From positions 1,116,001 to 1,180,000 of the forward strand of contig NC_068980.1 in NCBI RefSeq assembly GCF_016808095.1: a stretch of 64,000 nt of DNA. Direction: 5' to 3'. Made by a program: the position numbers and the translations under genes. Below, in pieces: positions 13,519 to 26,487 of this stretch. The stretch's first letter is position 1; every line of letters begins with the position of its first letter. This DNA comes from Vigna angularis. Its lineage: Eukaryota; Streptophyta; Magnoliopsida; Fabales; Fabaceae. Under the pieces are notes generated by a model. The model was not told where the DNA came from. It searched no databases and saw only the letters and a program-made list of their open reading frames with translations.

Positions 13519-15964
13519 AACTAAACAGTTAAAATTTTATTTTATAGTTGCAACTTAAAAGTTTTACATTTATTCTTTTTAAAATTGTCACCAGCAGATA
13601 GGAAAAATTAATTGATGTATCTTATTAAAGACAAGATTTGGAGGGCCAAACGTAAGAAAAATATAAGATAAGGATGGAAATGATAGAAATAATTGTGATA
13701 GAAGATTCAATTATGGAATGCTGGTCCCTTTTAGTATGCTTCACTAAACTTCAGATAAAGCAACTATTTTACCTAATCCTTGTTGGTAAATATTAATAAA
13801 GAAAAAGGATTTTACTTTTCTTTTGCATAACTCTACCTATATTTTCATAGTTCTAAATTAGATTATCTTATTCTGTTTTTATCCCTATTTTGGCAACAAT
13901 TATCAAGCGAGACCTCATACTATTAAATTATAACGTTTCTTTAAATTTTTAAATTTAAATTTGCTGATTTTAAAAATAAATAAAAAGTATCATTTTTATT
14001 ACCTGAATATTACGTTGCGTAATTATGGTCTCACTACATGTTAGATTTAGCCATATGTTATGTTAATATCTTAATATTAAGTTTTAAAAATTAAATATGT
14101 AAAAAGAACTAAAATTATATATCATATTTAAAATTTAAATGTAACTTAGTTTTATAAAATGGTTTATGAAATAAAATTTACATTTATTTATATATTTTAA
14201 ATTAGTTTTATCACTCGAACAATATATCTTTTTACATCAATTGTTTAATGTTTCAATAATAAATGAAATAATATACTTAACAATGTTAAGATAAATTCTA
14301 AACCATAATTTTGATAATAAATTAAGAAATAAACTCTAAATTTAACTCAACTTTATAAAAAACAATATTTTTTAAATAAAATTTACATTGATTTATATAT
14401 TCTAAATTATATGATTTTCAATATTATAAAAATTTAAAAGTAAATAGAAGTGAATATTTTAATATTTATAAGAAAATGGAGAAAGTATCGGACGGTAAAT
14501 ACACGAGTCACTTAATTCTAGATTCCGTGTCAAAAACGAAGAGGAGAAATAATCAATGACTCTGTTTTAATGTATCTAGAAGTTGAATGATCCAAGCTTT
14601 CTACACAAACACTTAATTTTTCAGACCGATGTCATGTTTTTTCAATTCACAAGTCAAAGGTCAAGGGTTTGATTATTCGCTAGTTGCCAATGTTCCGGAA
14701 ACGAAGAATTACAATAATGCACGTGAAATTTCAACCTTATTTCTACCATTTATTTTCTATAATTTCCTATCTTAGGATATTTTTTGTTGCTGTGTCAATT
14801 GTAAGATAAATAACACGATCAATAATTGGAATATTTATTATTCATTAATTATTGATTGTGTTAGTTATCAAGTTATAATTTAATTTTTACATGACCATTT
14901 AATATCAAATAGGTCATAAAAATATATTTTAATATTAAATCACTTCTTAAATTTTTTATTTAATCATAATAATAATATAGTCCGATAATTGCACGTGTTA
15001 CATGTTTGAGAGCATAAATATTTTTTTTTAGTTTTTCTGAAACTAAATATCTACCCTCCAACCATAGTCTGATATCTAAAATAAATTTATGACTATCATA
15101 AATCTACAGTATTATTTTATTGGTTGACCATGAACTTCTTTTAGTCTTTAGAAAACTCTACTTTTTAATGAATGAATATGCGTATAAATGAAATGTGGTG
15201 CGTGACATGAAAAAATATAAATAAATTCAAATGGGATAAAGATTTTTTTTTTACCAAGGATATAAATATTATATAAATGCGATTTTTAGAAATTGATATT
15301 AAAACAATGTAAGCCTTAGCAGTATACATATTTATGAATAACATAAAGATTACATGGTATAATTTTTGTCTCCTATTTTTACTTTTTTTTCACATTTCAA
15401 ATATAAATAATTAGCTCTTAATTTTAACATTAGTGATTTTAGCCCAATAGATTAAATTAATACATTAACAGTTACATGAATGTTGGCTTTTATCACACAT
15501 CCTAGTATTGTACTAGGATTATTTATTCATTTTAAATTTCTTACAGTTATTCTAATATTGACTTTTGAACTGCTACACGTCATCTTTATTAGGTGTATGA
15601 ACAAATGAAACGTATGAAATGTCCTCTTCTTTAGGGCAGAGAGATTGGAACTTTCCTTTCAGACTTAGAAATTTTCCTGCTCGTCGTGTCTGTCAGCTAA
15701 CAACTTTTTATTATCATTATTATTATTTAAAAAGAATATTATAATTTTTATTTGAAGAATATATATACTTTAATTGTATATTATAATTTTTGTTTTTCTG
15801 CAGCTATAATTCTATATTGTTAAAATTTATTTTTTATAAGTTGGAAAAACTAGGAATTGCATTAATTTAGTTTTACAAACTCAAGACAATGTTTTCTTTC
15901 TGGTTTTCCTTACAGTAAACAAAAACAAAAGCAAAAACCGAAGCCTATGATTCTATATTTACGT

Positions 15965-16011
15965 TTGACTCTTCAAGCGCCGCCTGCTTTTTTCTCATGC
16001 ATGTATAAATA
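15965..16011 (+). promoter_or_regulatory. Core promoter of PDR gene B: W-box, GCC-box core, TATA
   Basis: TTTGACTCTT with a W-box TTGACT core starts at about 15964. A GCCGCC core lies at 15979-15984 and TATAAATA at 16004-16011, with 19 bases between GCC core and TATA, exactly as in gene A. GCCGCCTG and TATAAATAGAGA are shared by the two promoters while flanking bases differ. The TATA lies about 163 bp upstream of the ATG. Confidence 0.6.
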
Positions 16012-16173
16012 GAGACATGTTTGTGAGGAAGAGAAACCCAAATACTCCTTCATTTTTTATACAAGCTCTTCCATTCTTTTAGCATATAGTTGCAGACGGA
16101 AAGAGTAGTGCTTTGATTGGTTTAGATATATTAGCTTTTTCTACCTTCAAGTAGGAGAAGAAGAAGGGAAAAC

Positions 16174-19100
16174 ATGGAGGGAGATATTTACAGAGCAAGT
16201 AACAGTTTACGTGCCAGAAGTTCAACAGTTTGGAGGAACAGTGGCGTGGAGGCATTTTCAAGGTCTTCACGTGAAGAGGATGACGAAGAAGCTCTCAAAT
16301 GGGCTGCTCTCGAGAAGCTCCCCACCTACAACCGTCTCAGGAAAGGGTTGTTGACAGCATCTCATGGAGCTGCAAACGAAATCGATGTTACTGATCTTGG
16401 TTTCCAACAGAAACAAAAGCTTCTTGAGAGGTTGGTCAAAGTGGCCGAAGAGGACAACGAGAGGTTCTTGTTGAAGCTCAGGGAGCGTATTGACAGGTAT
16501 ATTATATCACCTCTTCTTCATTATAGTAGTAGGATTTTTGTTGAGTCTCATGTTTTTCACCTTTCGCTTGGTTTGTTATTGTTATAGAGTTGGGCTTGAT
16601 CTTCCAACCATTGAAGTTCGATACGAGCACTTGAATATTGACGCAGAGGCTTTTGCGGGAAGTAGAGCCCTGCCTTCTTTCATCAACTCTGTTACCAATG
16701 TCATAGAGGTAGGGAAGGGCTGAATCTACTGTATATGAGCTTGGTTTCTTTGTTTTCTTTTGCTTTTTCAATTAGTCTCATCATGGTATTTGGTCTTGCA
16801 GGGATTTCTTAACTTGCTACATATCGTCCCAAGCAAAAAGAAACACGTTACCATTCTTAAAGATGTCAGTGGGATTATTAAACCTCGCAGGATGACACTG
16901 CTTTTGGGTCCTCCCAGTTCAGGAAAGACCACACTCCTCTTGGCCTTGTCTGGAAAGCTTGATGAAAGTCTTAAGGTTAAACCACTTCTTTTTAATATAT
17001 GTATAGGGTAACATTCTTTCTTTAAAAATAAAAGGAGAAAACTAACTGATATCGATACCGATGTGTTGTTGTTCAGGTATCAGGAAAAGTGACTTACAAT
17101 GGGCATGAACTGAACGAGTTTGTACCCCAGAGAACCGCTGCTTACATCAGCCAGCATGATGTTCACATTGGAGAAATGACTGTGAGGGAAACCTTGGCTT
17201 TCTCAGCAAGGTGCCAAGGTGTTGGATCACGTTATGGTTAGTTTCCCTTTACCCTTTACCACCCCTCTCTAACTAACCTTTTCAAAATCTAATTTAATAT
17301 ATATGCAGCTCAACTGAGAATGACTGATCATCATTACTTTTTTTGAATACGCAGACATGCTATCTGAGTTGTCTAGAAGAGAGAAAGCAGCAAATATCAA
17401 GCCTGACCCAGATCTTGATGTCTACATGAAGGTCACCAAAACAAGCTCTTTTTAATCTGTTTTTCAGTAAAATAGAAAAACCAAAACAAAATATATATAT
17501 TCCATCTTTGGATTGTATCTGATTATAATCTTTTGATATAACAGGCAACTGCAACTGCAGGCCAGGAGTCTAGCATAGTGACAGATTACACAATGAAGGT
17601 AATGCTTAAACAAACATGGTTCAATTTTATTATGTGATGACATGTGCTAGAGCTTGCTAGGAAGGCCAGGATACTGAACTCGTTAACTGTTTATCTTTTT
17701 AGATTCTGGGGTTAGATATATGTGCTGATACCATGGTGGGGGATGAGATGTTGCGTGGGATCTCTGGAGGACAAAGGAAGCGTGTTACTACAGGAGAGAT
17801 GTTGGTTGGACCCGCAAATGCTTTATTCATGGATGAAATCTCCACAGGGTTGGACAGCTCCACCACATTTCAGATTGTGAGCTCTCTCAGACAATATGTT
17901 CACATTCTAAATGGAACTGCTGTCATATCTTTGCTCCAGCCAGCACCCGAGACTTATGACCTTTTCGATGACATTATCTTAATCTCCGACGGCCAAGTTG
18001 TTTACCATGGCCCTCGTGAATATATTCTGGACTTCTTTGAATCCATGGGTTTCAGATGTCCCGAGAGGAAAGGTGCTGCTGACTTCCTTCAAGAAGTGAC
18101 TTCCAAGAAAGATCAAGCACAGTACTGGGTGCGCAGAGATCAACCATACAGATTTGTGACCGTTACTCAATTTGCTGAGGCATTTCAATCATTCCATATT
18201 GGTAGGAAAATTGGACAGGAGCTTGCAGTTCCATTTGACAAGACTAAGAGCCACCCGGCTTCATTGACCACTAAGCGGTTTGGTATCAACAAGACGGAGC
18301 TGTTAAAGGCTAACTTCTCAAGGGAGTATTTGCTTATGAAAAGGAATTCATTTGTTTACATCTTCAAGCTATGTCAGGTTGGTGCTTGAATTCTACCTTT
18401 TCTCATATCAAGAAAAACTGCACACTGTGGTTCATGATCATTTTTAATTACCGTTTTGCTCTTGATGCTTTTCAGCTTTTCATCATGGCGTTGATTGCAT
18501 TGACGCTGTTCTTCCGAACGGAGATGCACCATGATGATATTGATGATGCGGGCGTTTATGCTGGTGCTATCTTTTTTACAATAATGACGGTTATGTTTAA
18601 TGGAATGGCTGATATTTCGATGACCATTGCTAAGCTTCCTGTTTTCTACAAGCAACGGAATCTTCTATTTTATCCCTCTTGGGCATATGCCATTCCTTCG
18701 TGGATTCTCAAGATTCCCGTTACATTAGCGGAGGTTTCTGTTTGGGTATTTATGACCTACTACGTTATTGGATTTGATCCAAATGTTGGGAGGTACAGAA
18801 ACTTCTTTCATCAGTTTGGAGCACGTGAATATTGCAGGTTTTAGTTGGTTGCATGTTGCTTATAATGTGTGTTATTGGATTTTATGCAGGTTCTTCAAGC
18901 AGTTCCTCATTCTATTTTTTATCAGTCAGATGGCTTCTGGATTATTCAGAGCTATTGCAGCACTTGGTAGGAACATGATTGTTGCCAACACATTTGGATC
19001 CTTTGCAGTTCTCACGCTTCTGGCATTGGGTGGTTTCATTCTGTCAAAAAGTAAGTTAATCACACAAACACTCGAGTGAAAAATCGAAGCATTTCTATCA

Positions 19101-22100
19101 TAATATGAAAATCTAAGCAATTGCTTCTGTATTTCATTGCCAATGAAACAGGGGATATCAAAAACTGGTGGATTTGGGGTTTCTGGATTTCACCTTTAAT
19201 GTATGGGCAGAATGCTTTGATGATCAATGAATTTCTCGGAAGCAATTGGCACAACGTAATTTCTTGAACTAACAACTGTACAATGTGTATACTTTTGTTA
19301 AGAAAGGCGCGATTCTAAGTTCTTTTCTCTCTGATTACAGGCTACCTACGATTTAGGAGTTGCATATTTGGACTCTCGTGCATTCTTCACAGAATCGTAT
19401 TGGTATTGGATAGGCTTCGCGGGATTGGTTGGATTTGTGCTCGTTTTGAACGGGTTGTTTGCTTTTGCTCTCGAATTCCTTGGCCGTGAGTACTTTTCAC
19501 ATCATTTGTACTTTAAAACTCTTTTGTAAGTGAAAGGTTTAACTAAAAAGAATGCACATGAATTTACAGCATTTGATAAGCCACAAGCATCAATAACTGA
19601 AGAAGAACCAGAAGCAAATAATGGAGGAACCGTAGCAGAAGTTGAATTACCACGAAGAGGTGAGCTATGTTTCTTATTGTCACTCATGAATACTCGTTGG
19701 TAATCACACTTGATGATTAACATGAATTCGAATTATACCTCAAGTCACTGAACAATTATATTTCAAATGTCCTGCAGAAAGTTCAGGAAGAGATGGTTCT
19801 ATTGTGGAGTCCAGCCATGGAAAGAAAAAAGGAATGGTTCTTCCTTTTGAACCACATTCTATCACCTTTGATGAAATAGTATACTCTGTTGACATGCCAC
19901 AGGTACATCACATTCTGTGTTATAAATTTAACCTCTGGGTTTCTAACAGTGTCTCTATTTTAACACTTCTTTAGCCAGAAAACACTAGATTTCTAACTTC
20001 CTTGATTTCGACTTGCAGGAAATGAAGGATCAAGGTGTACAAGAGGACAGACTGGTGCTTTTGAAGGGTGTTAGTGGTGCATTCAGGCCTGGTGTTCTCA
20101 CAGCTTTGATGGGTGTAAGTGGTGCTGGTAAGACTACATTGATGGATGTCCTGGCTGGTAGGAAAACCGGCGGATATATTGATGGAACCATCAAAATTTC
20201 TGGGTACCCTAAGAAGCAAGAAACATTTGCTCGTATCTCTGGATACTGTGAGCAAAATGATATCCATTCACCTCATGTTACTGTTTACGAATCCTTGGTC
20301 TACTCAGCCTGGCTACGTTTACCTTCAAGCGTTGATTCCAAAACCAGAAAGGTTAGTTAGTAATGACAAGGGAGAAAAACAAAAGCATTTTAAGTTTAAG
20401 TTTTTCATTGAGATAGCTGACTTTATCTTCTTAGAGGCTGATTGTTGGAACTTTTTGGATTTGACAAATGATTGCAGATGTTCATTGACGAAGTCATGGA
20501 ATTGGTGGAGCTGAACCCATTAAGGAACTCGCTGGTTGGACTGCCAGGTGTCAGTGGCCTCTCTACTGAACAGCGGAAGAGGCTGACTATTGCGGTTGAA
20601 TTGGTGGCTAACCCGTCCATAATTTTCATGGATGAGCCTACTTCTGGGCTAGATGCAAGAGCTGCTGCTATTGTCATGAGAACAGTCAGAAACACTGTGG
20701 ACACTGGAAGAACTGTTGTGTGCACCATCCATCAGCCCAGCATTGACATATTTGAAGCATTTGATGAGGTGAGTGACCACAATGACAAATGAACACGTGT
20801 CTTGGTATCTCTCTCCCCGTAGGCTTGAATCTAACATGATGTCTTTTTGTGTGATTCCAGCTGTTCCTAATGAAGCGTGGAGGTCAGGAAATATATGTCG
20901 GTCCACTGGGACGTCATTCTAGTCATCTGATCAAGTATTTTGAGGTAAGATCATACTCTAATAATCAAATGAGAACTACCATCATTCTTCACAGTAAATA
21001 CTAACTTTTCCCAATAATTTCCACTGTGCAGAGCATTGATGGAGTGAGCAAAATCAAAGATGGATACAACCCTGCTACTTGGATGTTGGAAGTTACAACC
21101 ACAGCTCAAGAGCTTAGTTTGGGAGTTGATTTCACTGACCTGTACAAGAACTCTGATCTATATAGGTAAGGCAACGCAAGTGGATAGGAATTTACTAACT
21201 CTTGTTTGTTTTCTTGATTTTTATAATGCTTAAGTGAGTTTTTCATGGCTTTTCAGGAGAAACAAGCAGCTTATACAAGAATTGGGTCAGCCTGCTCCCG
21301 GTTCAAAGGATCTTCATTTCCCTACTCAATACTCTCAATCCTTCTTGGTTCAATGCCAAGCTTGCTTATGGAAACAACGTTGGTCATATTGGCGTAATCC
21401 ACCATACACTTCTGTGAGGTTTTTCTTCACCACTTTCATAGCCTTGATGTTTGGAACGATGTTTTGGGACCTCGGAGGAAAACAGTAAGTAAAATATTAT
21501 TGAAATTGAAAGTAATTTATCGTTACTCTTCGAAATTCCACAAAAGTTCTGATTCTTGGGGTGATTTTACAGTTCGACCAGAGGAGACCTGATGAATGCT
21601 ATAGGTTCAATGTACACTGCTGTTCTCTTCCTTGGAGTACAAAACTCTTCCTCAGTACAGCCTGTGGTTGCAGTTGAAAGGAGTGTCTTTTACAGAGAAA
21701 AAGCTGCCGGAATGTATTCTGCCTTACCCTATGCATTTTCACAGGTAACTAACATCATTATTTATTTTACAAACATGAAAAGAAAAGTACTTTAGTTTGC
21801 ATACATTGATTATGTTAACAAACAAACTGGGTATTTATTGTGACAGATTTTGGTGGAGCTACCCTATATCTTTGCTCAAGCAGTGACATACGGTCTAATA
21901 GTTTACGCCATGATCGGATTTGAGTGGACTGCAGAAAAATTCTTCTGGTACCTGTTTTTCATGTACTTCACACTGTTGTACTTCACCTTCTACGGCATGA
22001 TGGCTGTGGGAGTGACACCGAACCACCATGTTGCTTCCATCGTGGCTGCTGCATTTTATGCAGTTTGGAATCTCTTCTCAGGATTTGTTGTTGCAAGACC

Positions 22101-22456
22101 TGTAAGTTTTTTGTTGCCACCCAGCTTTTGAATTAATAAAATACTGAGAAATGCATGAATATAGACTCAACTATAATGTTTTCTATTTTGAACAGAGCAT
22201 CCCAATTTGGTGGAGATGGTACTATTGGGCATGCCCAGTGGCTTGGACCTTATATGGATTGATTGGATCTCAGTTTGGAGATTTAACGGAATTCATGTCT
22301 GAAGAAGGCATGACTGTCAAAGATTTCATAGAACACAGTTATGGTATCGAACATGACTTCATTGGAGTTGCTGCTGTTGTGGTTGCTGGCATTGCTGTTC
22401 TCTTTGCATTTATTTTTGCTGTTGCAATCAAGACCTTTAACTTCCAAAAGAGATAG
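16174..22456 (+). CDS. PDR-type full-size ABCG transporter, gene B (complete, 1427 aa)
   Basis: Full-length ABCG40/PDR1-like plasma-membrane transporter. Exons: 16174-16496, 16588-16708, 16802-16975, 17077-17236, 17355-17431, 17545-17598, 17703-18377, 18476-18792, 18890-19050, 19152-19255, 19341-19485, 19570-19659, 19778-19902, 20019-20351, 20478-20768, 20861-20944, 21032-21165, 21257-21484, 21573-21744, 21847-22101, 22196-22456. Phases agree throughout and give 1427 aa, normal for PDR proteins. NBD1 Walker [10 protein letters not shown] is at about residues 184-192, signature ISGGQ 323-327 and Walker B DE 347-348. NBD2 Walker [10 protein letters not shown] is at about 874-882 and its degenerate signature LSTEQ at 981-985. 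Hydrophobic blocks follow each NBD. A 97-bp phase-2 intron (18793-18889), after codons for NVG, is absent from gene A. Ends TFNFQKR-stop. The ABCG40 assignment rests on sequence feel plus linkage to GA3ox; ABCG40 imports ABA in Arabidopsis, but the substrate here is unknown. Confidence 0.96.
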
Positions 22457-23408
22457 ATTGGAGTCTTCCCGCAACCTGAACGATTCTTTATATTTTCATC
22501 TTACCTCTATACTTTATTATACTTGTATTGTATCCATCATATATGCACAATTTTTCAACTTTTAAGGCTTTTTTATGTAAGCAAAAAAGTAAGATAGTAC
22601 TTGTTTTATCCCATCAATATTATGTACTTTTTGACGCCAAGCTGTAATAATAACTTGTAAGTTCTGAATTTCTATTTCAGTTCTTAAAAGTTGATATTCT
22701 TTTAGTTAATACTATCTGCACTTAGATCAGCAATTTAGTATATCAGATATAGAAAATGACAGTTTTTATTACACTTTTGGATGATTAGTTCACTTCTAAA
22801 TGAAAAATAATGAAATGATAAAAGAAGATTGACCAATTTTCGTGTACTGTATGAATCTTAAGCACAAAAACATATGACATGCATCGCTAATCAATCAGAA
22901 ACCCTTCTACTTCCATAATTAATCAGATATATATATTTGAGGATAAGATGGAAAAGAAAAACGAGTTAAGAAAAGTTGTGTAATGTCTTCTAAAAGCAAT
23001 GTAACTGAATTCTCTTTATGAATTTGCTGTTACACTTCAATTTTAAAGCAATACATGTAATGTAGCATCGTAATCTAAATAACTTCATCAGATGGTGCAT
23101 GATCCGTGGAATTTTCCTGAATATAGGAGGGATTACAGCAGAGAAGCACAACATAGCTGACAAGAAGATCATTTGAGACACATGCATAAAAGAGATGTTA
23201 ACAATTATCAAAATACCAAATTGAGCAGCCAACACCATAGCAGAAGCACCACAAGTTGTCATATCAATTTTGCCAATTCTGGATATTTCTGGAACTAGAA
23301 CTATGCAGTTATGTTTTTGCTATGCTTCATGAGAAATGTTACTTTAAAACATAAATTTTTACATTCAGATACTATCTTTTCTTACTCTTTATTCTTTTTC
23401 TTTTAAAT

Positions 23409-23572
23409 TATAAAAATTCACTCTTTTATAACCATTTTACTCTTATTATGTGTTCAAATATTCTTATTTTTTACTCTGTTTTTCTAGTTTATAAAAATTC
23501 ACTCTTTTATAAACATTTTACTCTTATTATATGAGTCAAATAAATATAAATGTGTGTTATTTTAACATTACT
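23409..23572 (+). repeat. MITE-like AT-rich repeat, copy 2 (internally duplicated)
   Basis: The block TATAAAAATTCACTCTTTTA plus an ACCATTTTACTCTTATTAT-type tail occurs at 23409-23457 and again at 23488-23536. The second copy continues with GAGTCAAATAAATATAAATG and TGTGTTATTTTAACATTACTC. It belongs with the copy at 7313. Confidence 0.55.
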
Positions 23573-23881
23573 CATTCGTTATATCTGTTGTTTTATTTTT
23601 CTTCCATGTAAATACTTTCTGTTTTACCATTTTATCCTACATAACTAGATTCGGAAAACTTGTTTTATTTATTCTAAAAAGCCTATTTGAAAAGGTATAT
23701 ATTGTTCTGAAAATAATTATCCAGAACAAATAATCCAAAAATCAGGTAAACTAGTAATTTTTAAAATTAAGGGGTGTAAGAAAAAAAGGTCTCATTATTT
23801 AGTGGTGGACTCGTCTTTGGCCCAATAAAAAAGTACCCAGCAAATTATAGCACGAGTTTAGACTCCGAAACCTTAAAAAGT

Positions 23882-23885
23882 AAAA
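23882..23885 (-). terminator. Pol III terminator of tRNA-Asp
   Basis: Four T residues on the minus strand one base beyond the tRNA 3' end, the usual RNA polymerase III stop. Confidence 0.7.
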
Positions 23886-23886
23886 C

Positions 23887-23958
23887 CGCCGTTGCCGGGG
23901 ATCGAACCCGGGTCATCCGCGTGACAGGCGGATATACTCACCACTATACTACAACGAC
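23887..23958 (-). tRNA. tRNA-Asp (anticodon GTC)
   Basis: A 72-nt tRNA on the minus strand including a G discriminator base. The seven-base acceptor arm GTCGTTG pairs with CAACGGC (one G-U type pair). The anticodon arm CCGCCTGTCACGCGG carries GTC. The T arm GGGTTCGATCC holds the B box, and TAGTATAGTGG is the A box. CCA is not encoded, as expected in a nuclear gene, and there is no intron. The sequence is close to plant cytosolic tRNA-Asp. Confidence 0.97.
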
Positions 23959-24836
23959 TTGGTATTGATCTTATAGAAAAGAAACTATATTTATAGGTAA
24001 ATAATTGGTTGTCTGATGTATTTGGGTACTGAGATGCATGAATAAAGTGGGTTGGACAATCGGCAAAATTTAAGCACTCTGTCTACCATTTTGCCATGTT
24101 TGGCGAAAGGAATAGTAAAGCACGTTGAGTTGTTTTTTGGTCTCTAATCTCTTTTTAGGTTTTAGCTGTGTCCTCTGATCTGCTCTGGAATCATCTTCAA
24201 TTACTAAACCATTTACGTTTGCTTTTAATAACATTTACATTTCAAAATTACACATTTTCATGTATGATAGAAAGGTTGTGAAAAACATTAAGAATGGTTT
24301 AATCCCAATGAATATAAGTTACTTATATTTCTCTTCACTTTTACATCTTAATTAAAACCTTCTCTTAATTTTTCTTTAATAAAAATTGAACTTAAAATAT
24401 GCTTTTAGTAGTCAATTCACTGGATTTTAATTTTTAAGTTTTAGAGTTTTTAATTTGTATGCTTTAATTTATTTTTATTGTTATAAATTAGTAAAAAAAT
24501 TGTTTTATTAAATATTTTTCTTCCATCTTCATTCTTTATAAGTTAAAAATCATTTTATTAATTCCTTACATTTATTTAAGGATAGATAAAATCAATATTA
24601 CAAAGAGTGACAAATAAACTCATCCCCATAAATATTGTATAAGCTTATTTATATTTTAACCGAAAATTCTCACATTAACTAAGTATGAATATAGATATAA
24701 ATAATATTTGATTGTTTTATTAAATGTAAAGATGAGAATATGGATATAGATGTCTGTTTCATCCTTATCCTCATGCCCTTATATCTATTCTCTCATCTCA
24801 TTTAAATTATTAAAATACTCATAATTTGTTAAATAA

Positions 24837-24840
<4 letters not shown>

Positions 24841-24892
<52 letters not shown>
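24841..24892. repeat. (AT)n microsatellite, about 52 bp
   Basis: Uninterrupted AT dinucleotide run, seen directly. Likely length-polymorphic. Confidence 0.95.
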
Positions 24893-24894
<2 letters not shown>

Positions 24895-25261
24895 CTTCCT
24901 AATATATAATATAGGTATTTCTTTATTTTCTTGAAAATAATATTATTTTCTTTAATAAGTACTTATTATTTTCGTTGTTTACTTTTAATCTTATTTTCGA
25001 AAATAAACTGTACGTTTTTCGAAGCTCTTCTTATCAAACAAGCATGTTTATGAAAAAAAAAAGTATATATTTCCATATATAATATTCCTGGATCGTAATT
25101 ATCGAAAACAATTTAACAATTTTAAACTTCAAAAGAAACGCCCCAATGATCGGAATATAATGAAGCAAAAGGTTGAAATCTGAATTCAATATATACGTTG
25201 ATAATATGTGAACTTGTTTTGGATGAAGCAGCTGTTGTTATGATATTTAATTGAGTAACCT

Positions 25262-25336
25262 TACTTTGCCACATATTACATTTATTTGATATATTAAGAG
25301 TAAAATAATCATAAAAGATAAATTTTTATATAAAGA
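25262..25336 (-). repeat. MITE-like AT-rich repeat, copy 3 (reverse orientation)
   Basis: Contains TTACATTTATTTGATATATT then GAGTAAAATAATCATAAAAG then AAATTTTTATA, the reverse complement order of the blocks at 7313 and 23488. Ends not resolved. Confidence 0.45.
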
Positions 25337-26438
25337 AAAAAACAACGAAGGATAATGGAAATGTAAAAGAATTAGTAACGTATTAGTATATTTATTTTGC
25401 ATGTCCATTATTATACGGTAGACAAAGCATGTCACGTCTACTATTTAAGGCGGAACACATTCATATCTCCAACAATAATATTTACGTTCTTAAAATATTT
25501 TTTTTATAACATTTTAATAATATTTACGTGTGATTTTATAATTGGTTCAAAAATTATTTTATAATCAATAATAATAATTATAAATATCCGGACTAATAAC
25601 GTAATAACACGTAAATAATATTAAAATATTATAAAGTATTATTACCTCGTTACTAACATTTCTTCACTAAGATGTAATAATTGAAACTGTTACAGTCAAA
25701 AATGGATTAGATATGAAAATCAGAAATAGATTAAAGCAGCAACAGAAAGAAACCTTTGCTTCCATTTAGGAGCCAGCCCTATCAGGATATGCTTTTTTTG
25801 GAAGTTTGAAATCAAATATAAACCCACAGAGGTTGAGCTTTCATGATTAACACAGGTACCTCTCAATCACATTGATTAGATTAAGATAATAATAATTAAT
25901 ATCAATAATAATAGTCATTCACAATTTCAAAAGACAATGACCTAAGCAAAAGCATTAATTTAATTAAACAGTATTTTGTAATGTGTATGTATCTGATATA
26001 TATATATATTCATAATATATTGCTTCGAATTCTCGTGTGGTGGGATCGGAGAAGAGGTTGGTAACAGATCAGTGATCCTATTCAGAAAATCTCATTCAAA
26101 AAGTTTGATGACGAAGGAACATTGGTCTTATTCAATTGGTGTAAGTAAAACATCTCATTCAGAAAATCTCAACTCATATCTACCTTCAATGAGCTACGTG
26201 CTTGATGTGACTCAGATTGATTCTGATATTTGACAGAAACAGTCGAACAAAAGCCTGATTTGGGTTCATTGGAAAGAGCCGCATATGTATTATATAGTCC
26301 TGTGATCTAAAAGTTATAATTGGCATTGCATAATGCAGCTGAAGGTAGCAACAAAATTAGTCAGATCAGCCATAATTGTGACCTACAAAACATTTCGCCC
26401 ATATTGAAACACAACAACAAAACTTCACCACAAAAGGT

Positions 26439-26487
26439 TTCTTCTTCTTCTTCTTCTTCTTCTTCTTCTTCTTCTTCTTCTTCTTCT
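26439..26487. repeat. (TTC)n microsatellite, about 16 units
   Basis: Trinucleotide run TTC on the plus strand, near-perfect. It lies in a short open frame where it would encode poly-Ser, but that frame has no other support as a gene. Confidence 0.95.

Larger units (their letters stand above)
6460..15960. other. AT-rich spacer between the two divergent PDR genes
   Basis: About 9.5 kb without a convincing intact gene. It holds the separately listed 38-bp tandem duplication, a MITE-like copy, a decayed copia integrase and a TRIM element. From about 8300 to 8760 there is a stretch of imperfect repetition of ACTCAACTTGAT-like words on the plus strand, probably a degenerate tandem repeat. The remainder is AT-rich with many stops in all frames. 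Confidence 0.7.
22457..23886. other. Intergenic, 3' of PDR gene B
   Basis: Contains the likely 3' UTR of gene B (first few hundred bases, no clear poly(A) signal chosen), then AT-rich sequence. A minus-strand open frame at about 22990-23320 translates to a hydrophobic sequence I cannot identify. A MITE-like repeat is listed separately. Confidence 0.5.

Noticed and set aside
22990..23320. Minus-strand open frame with hydrophobic translation (IDMTTCGASAMVLAAQFG...)
   Set aside because: Looks somewhat protein-like, but I recognise no family and see no partner exon or promoter. It may be a gene relic; a protein search would decide.
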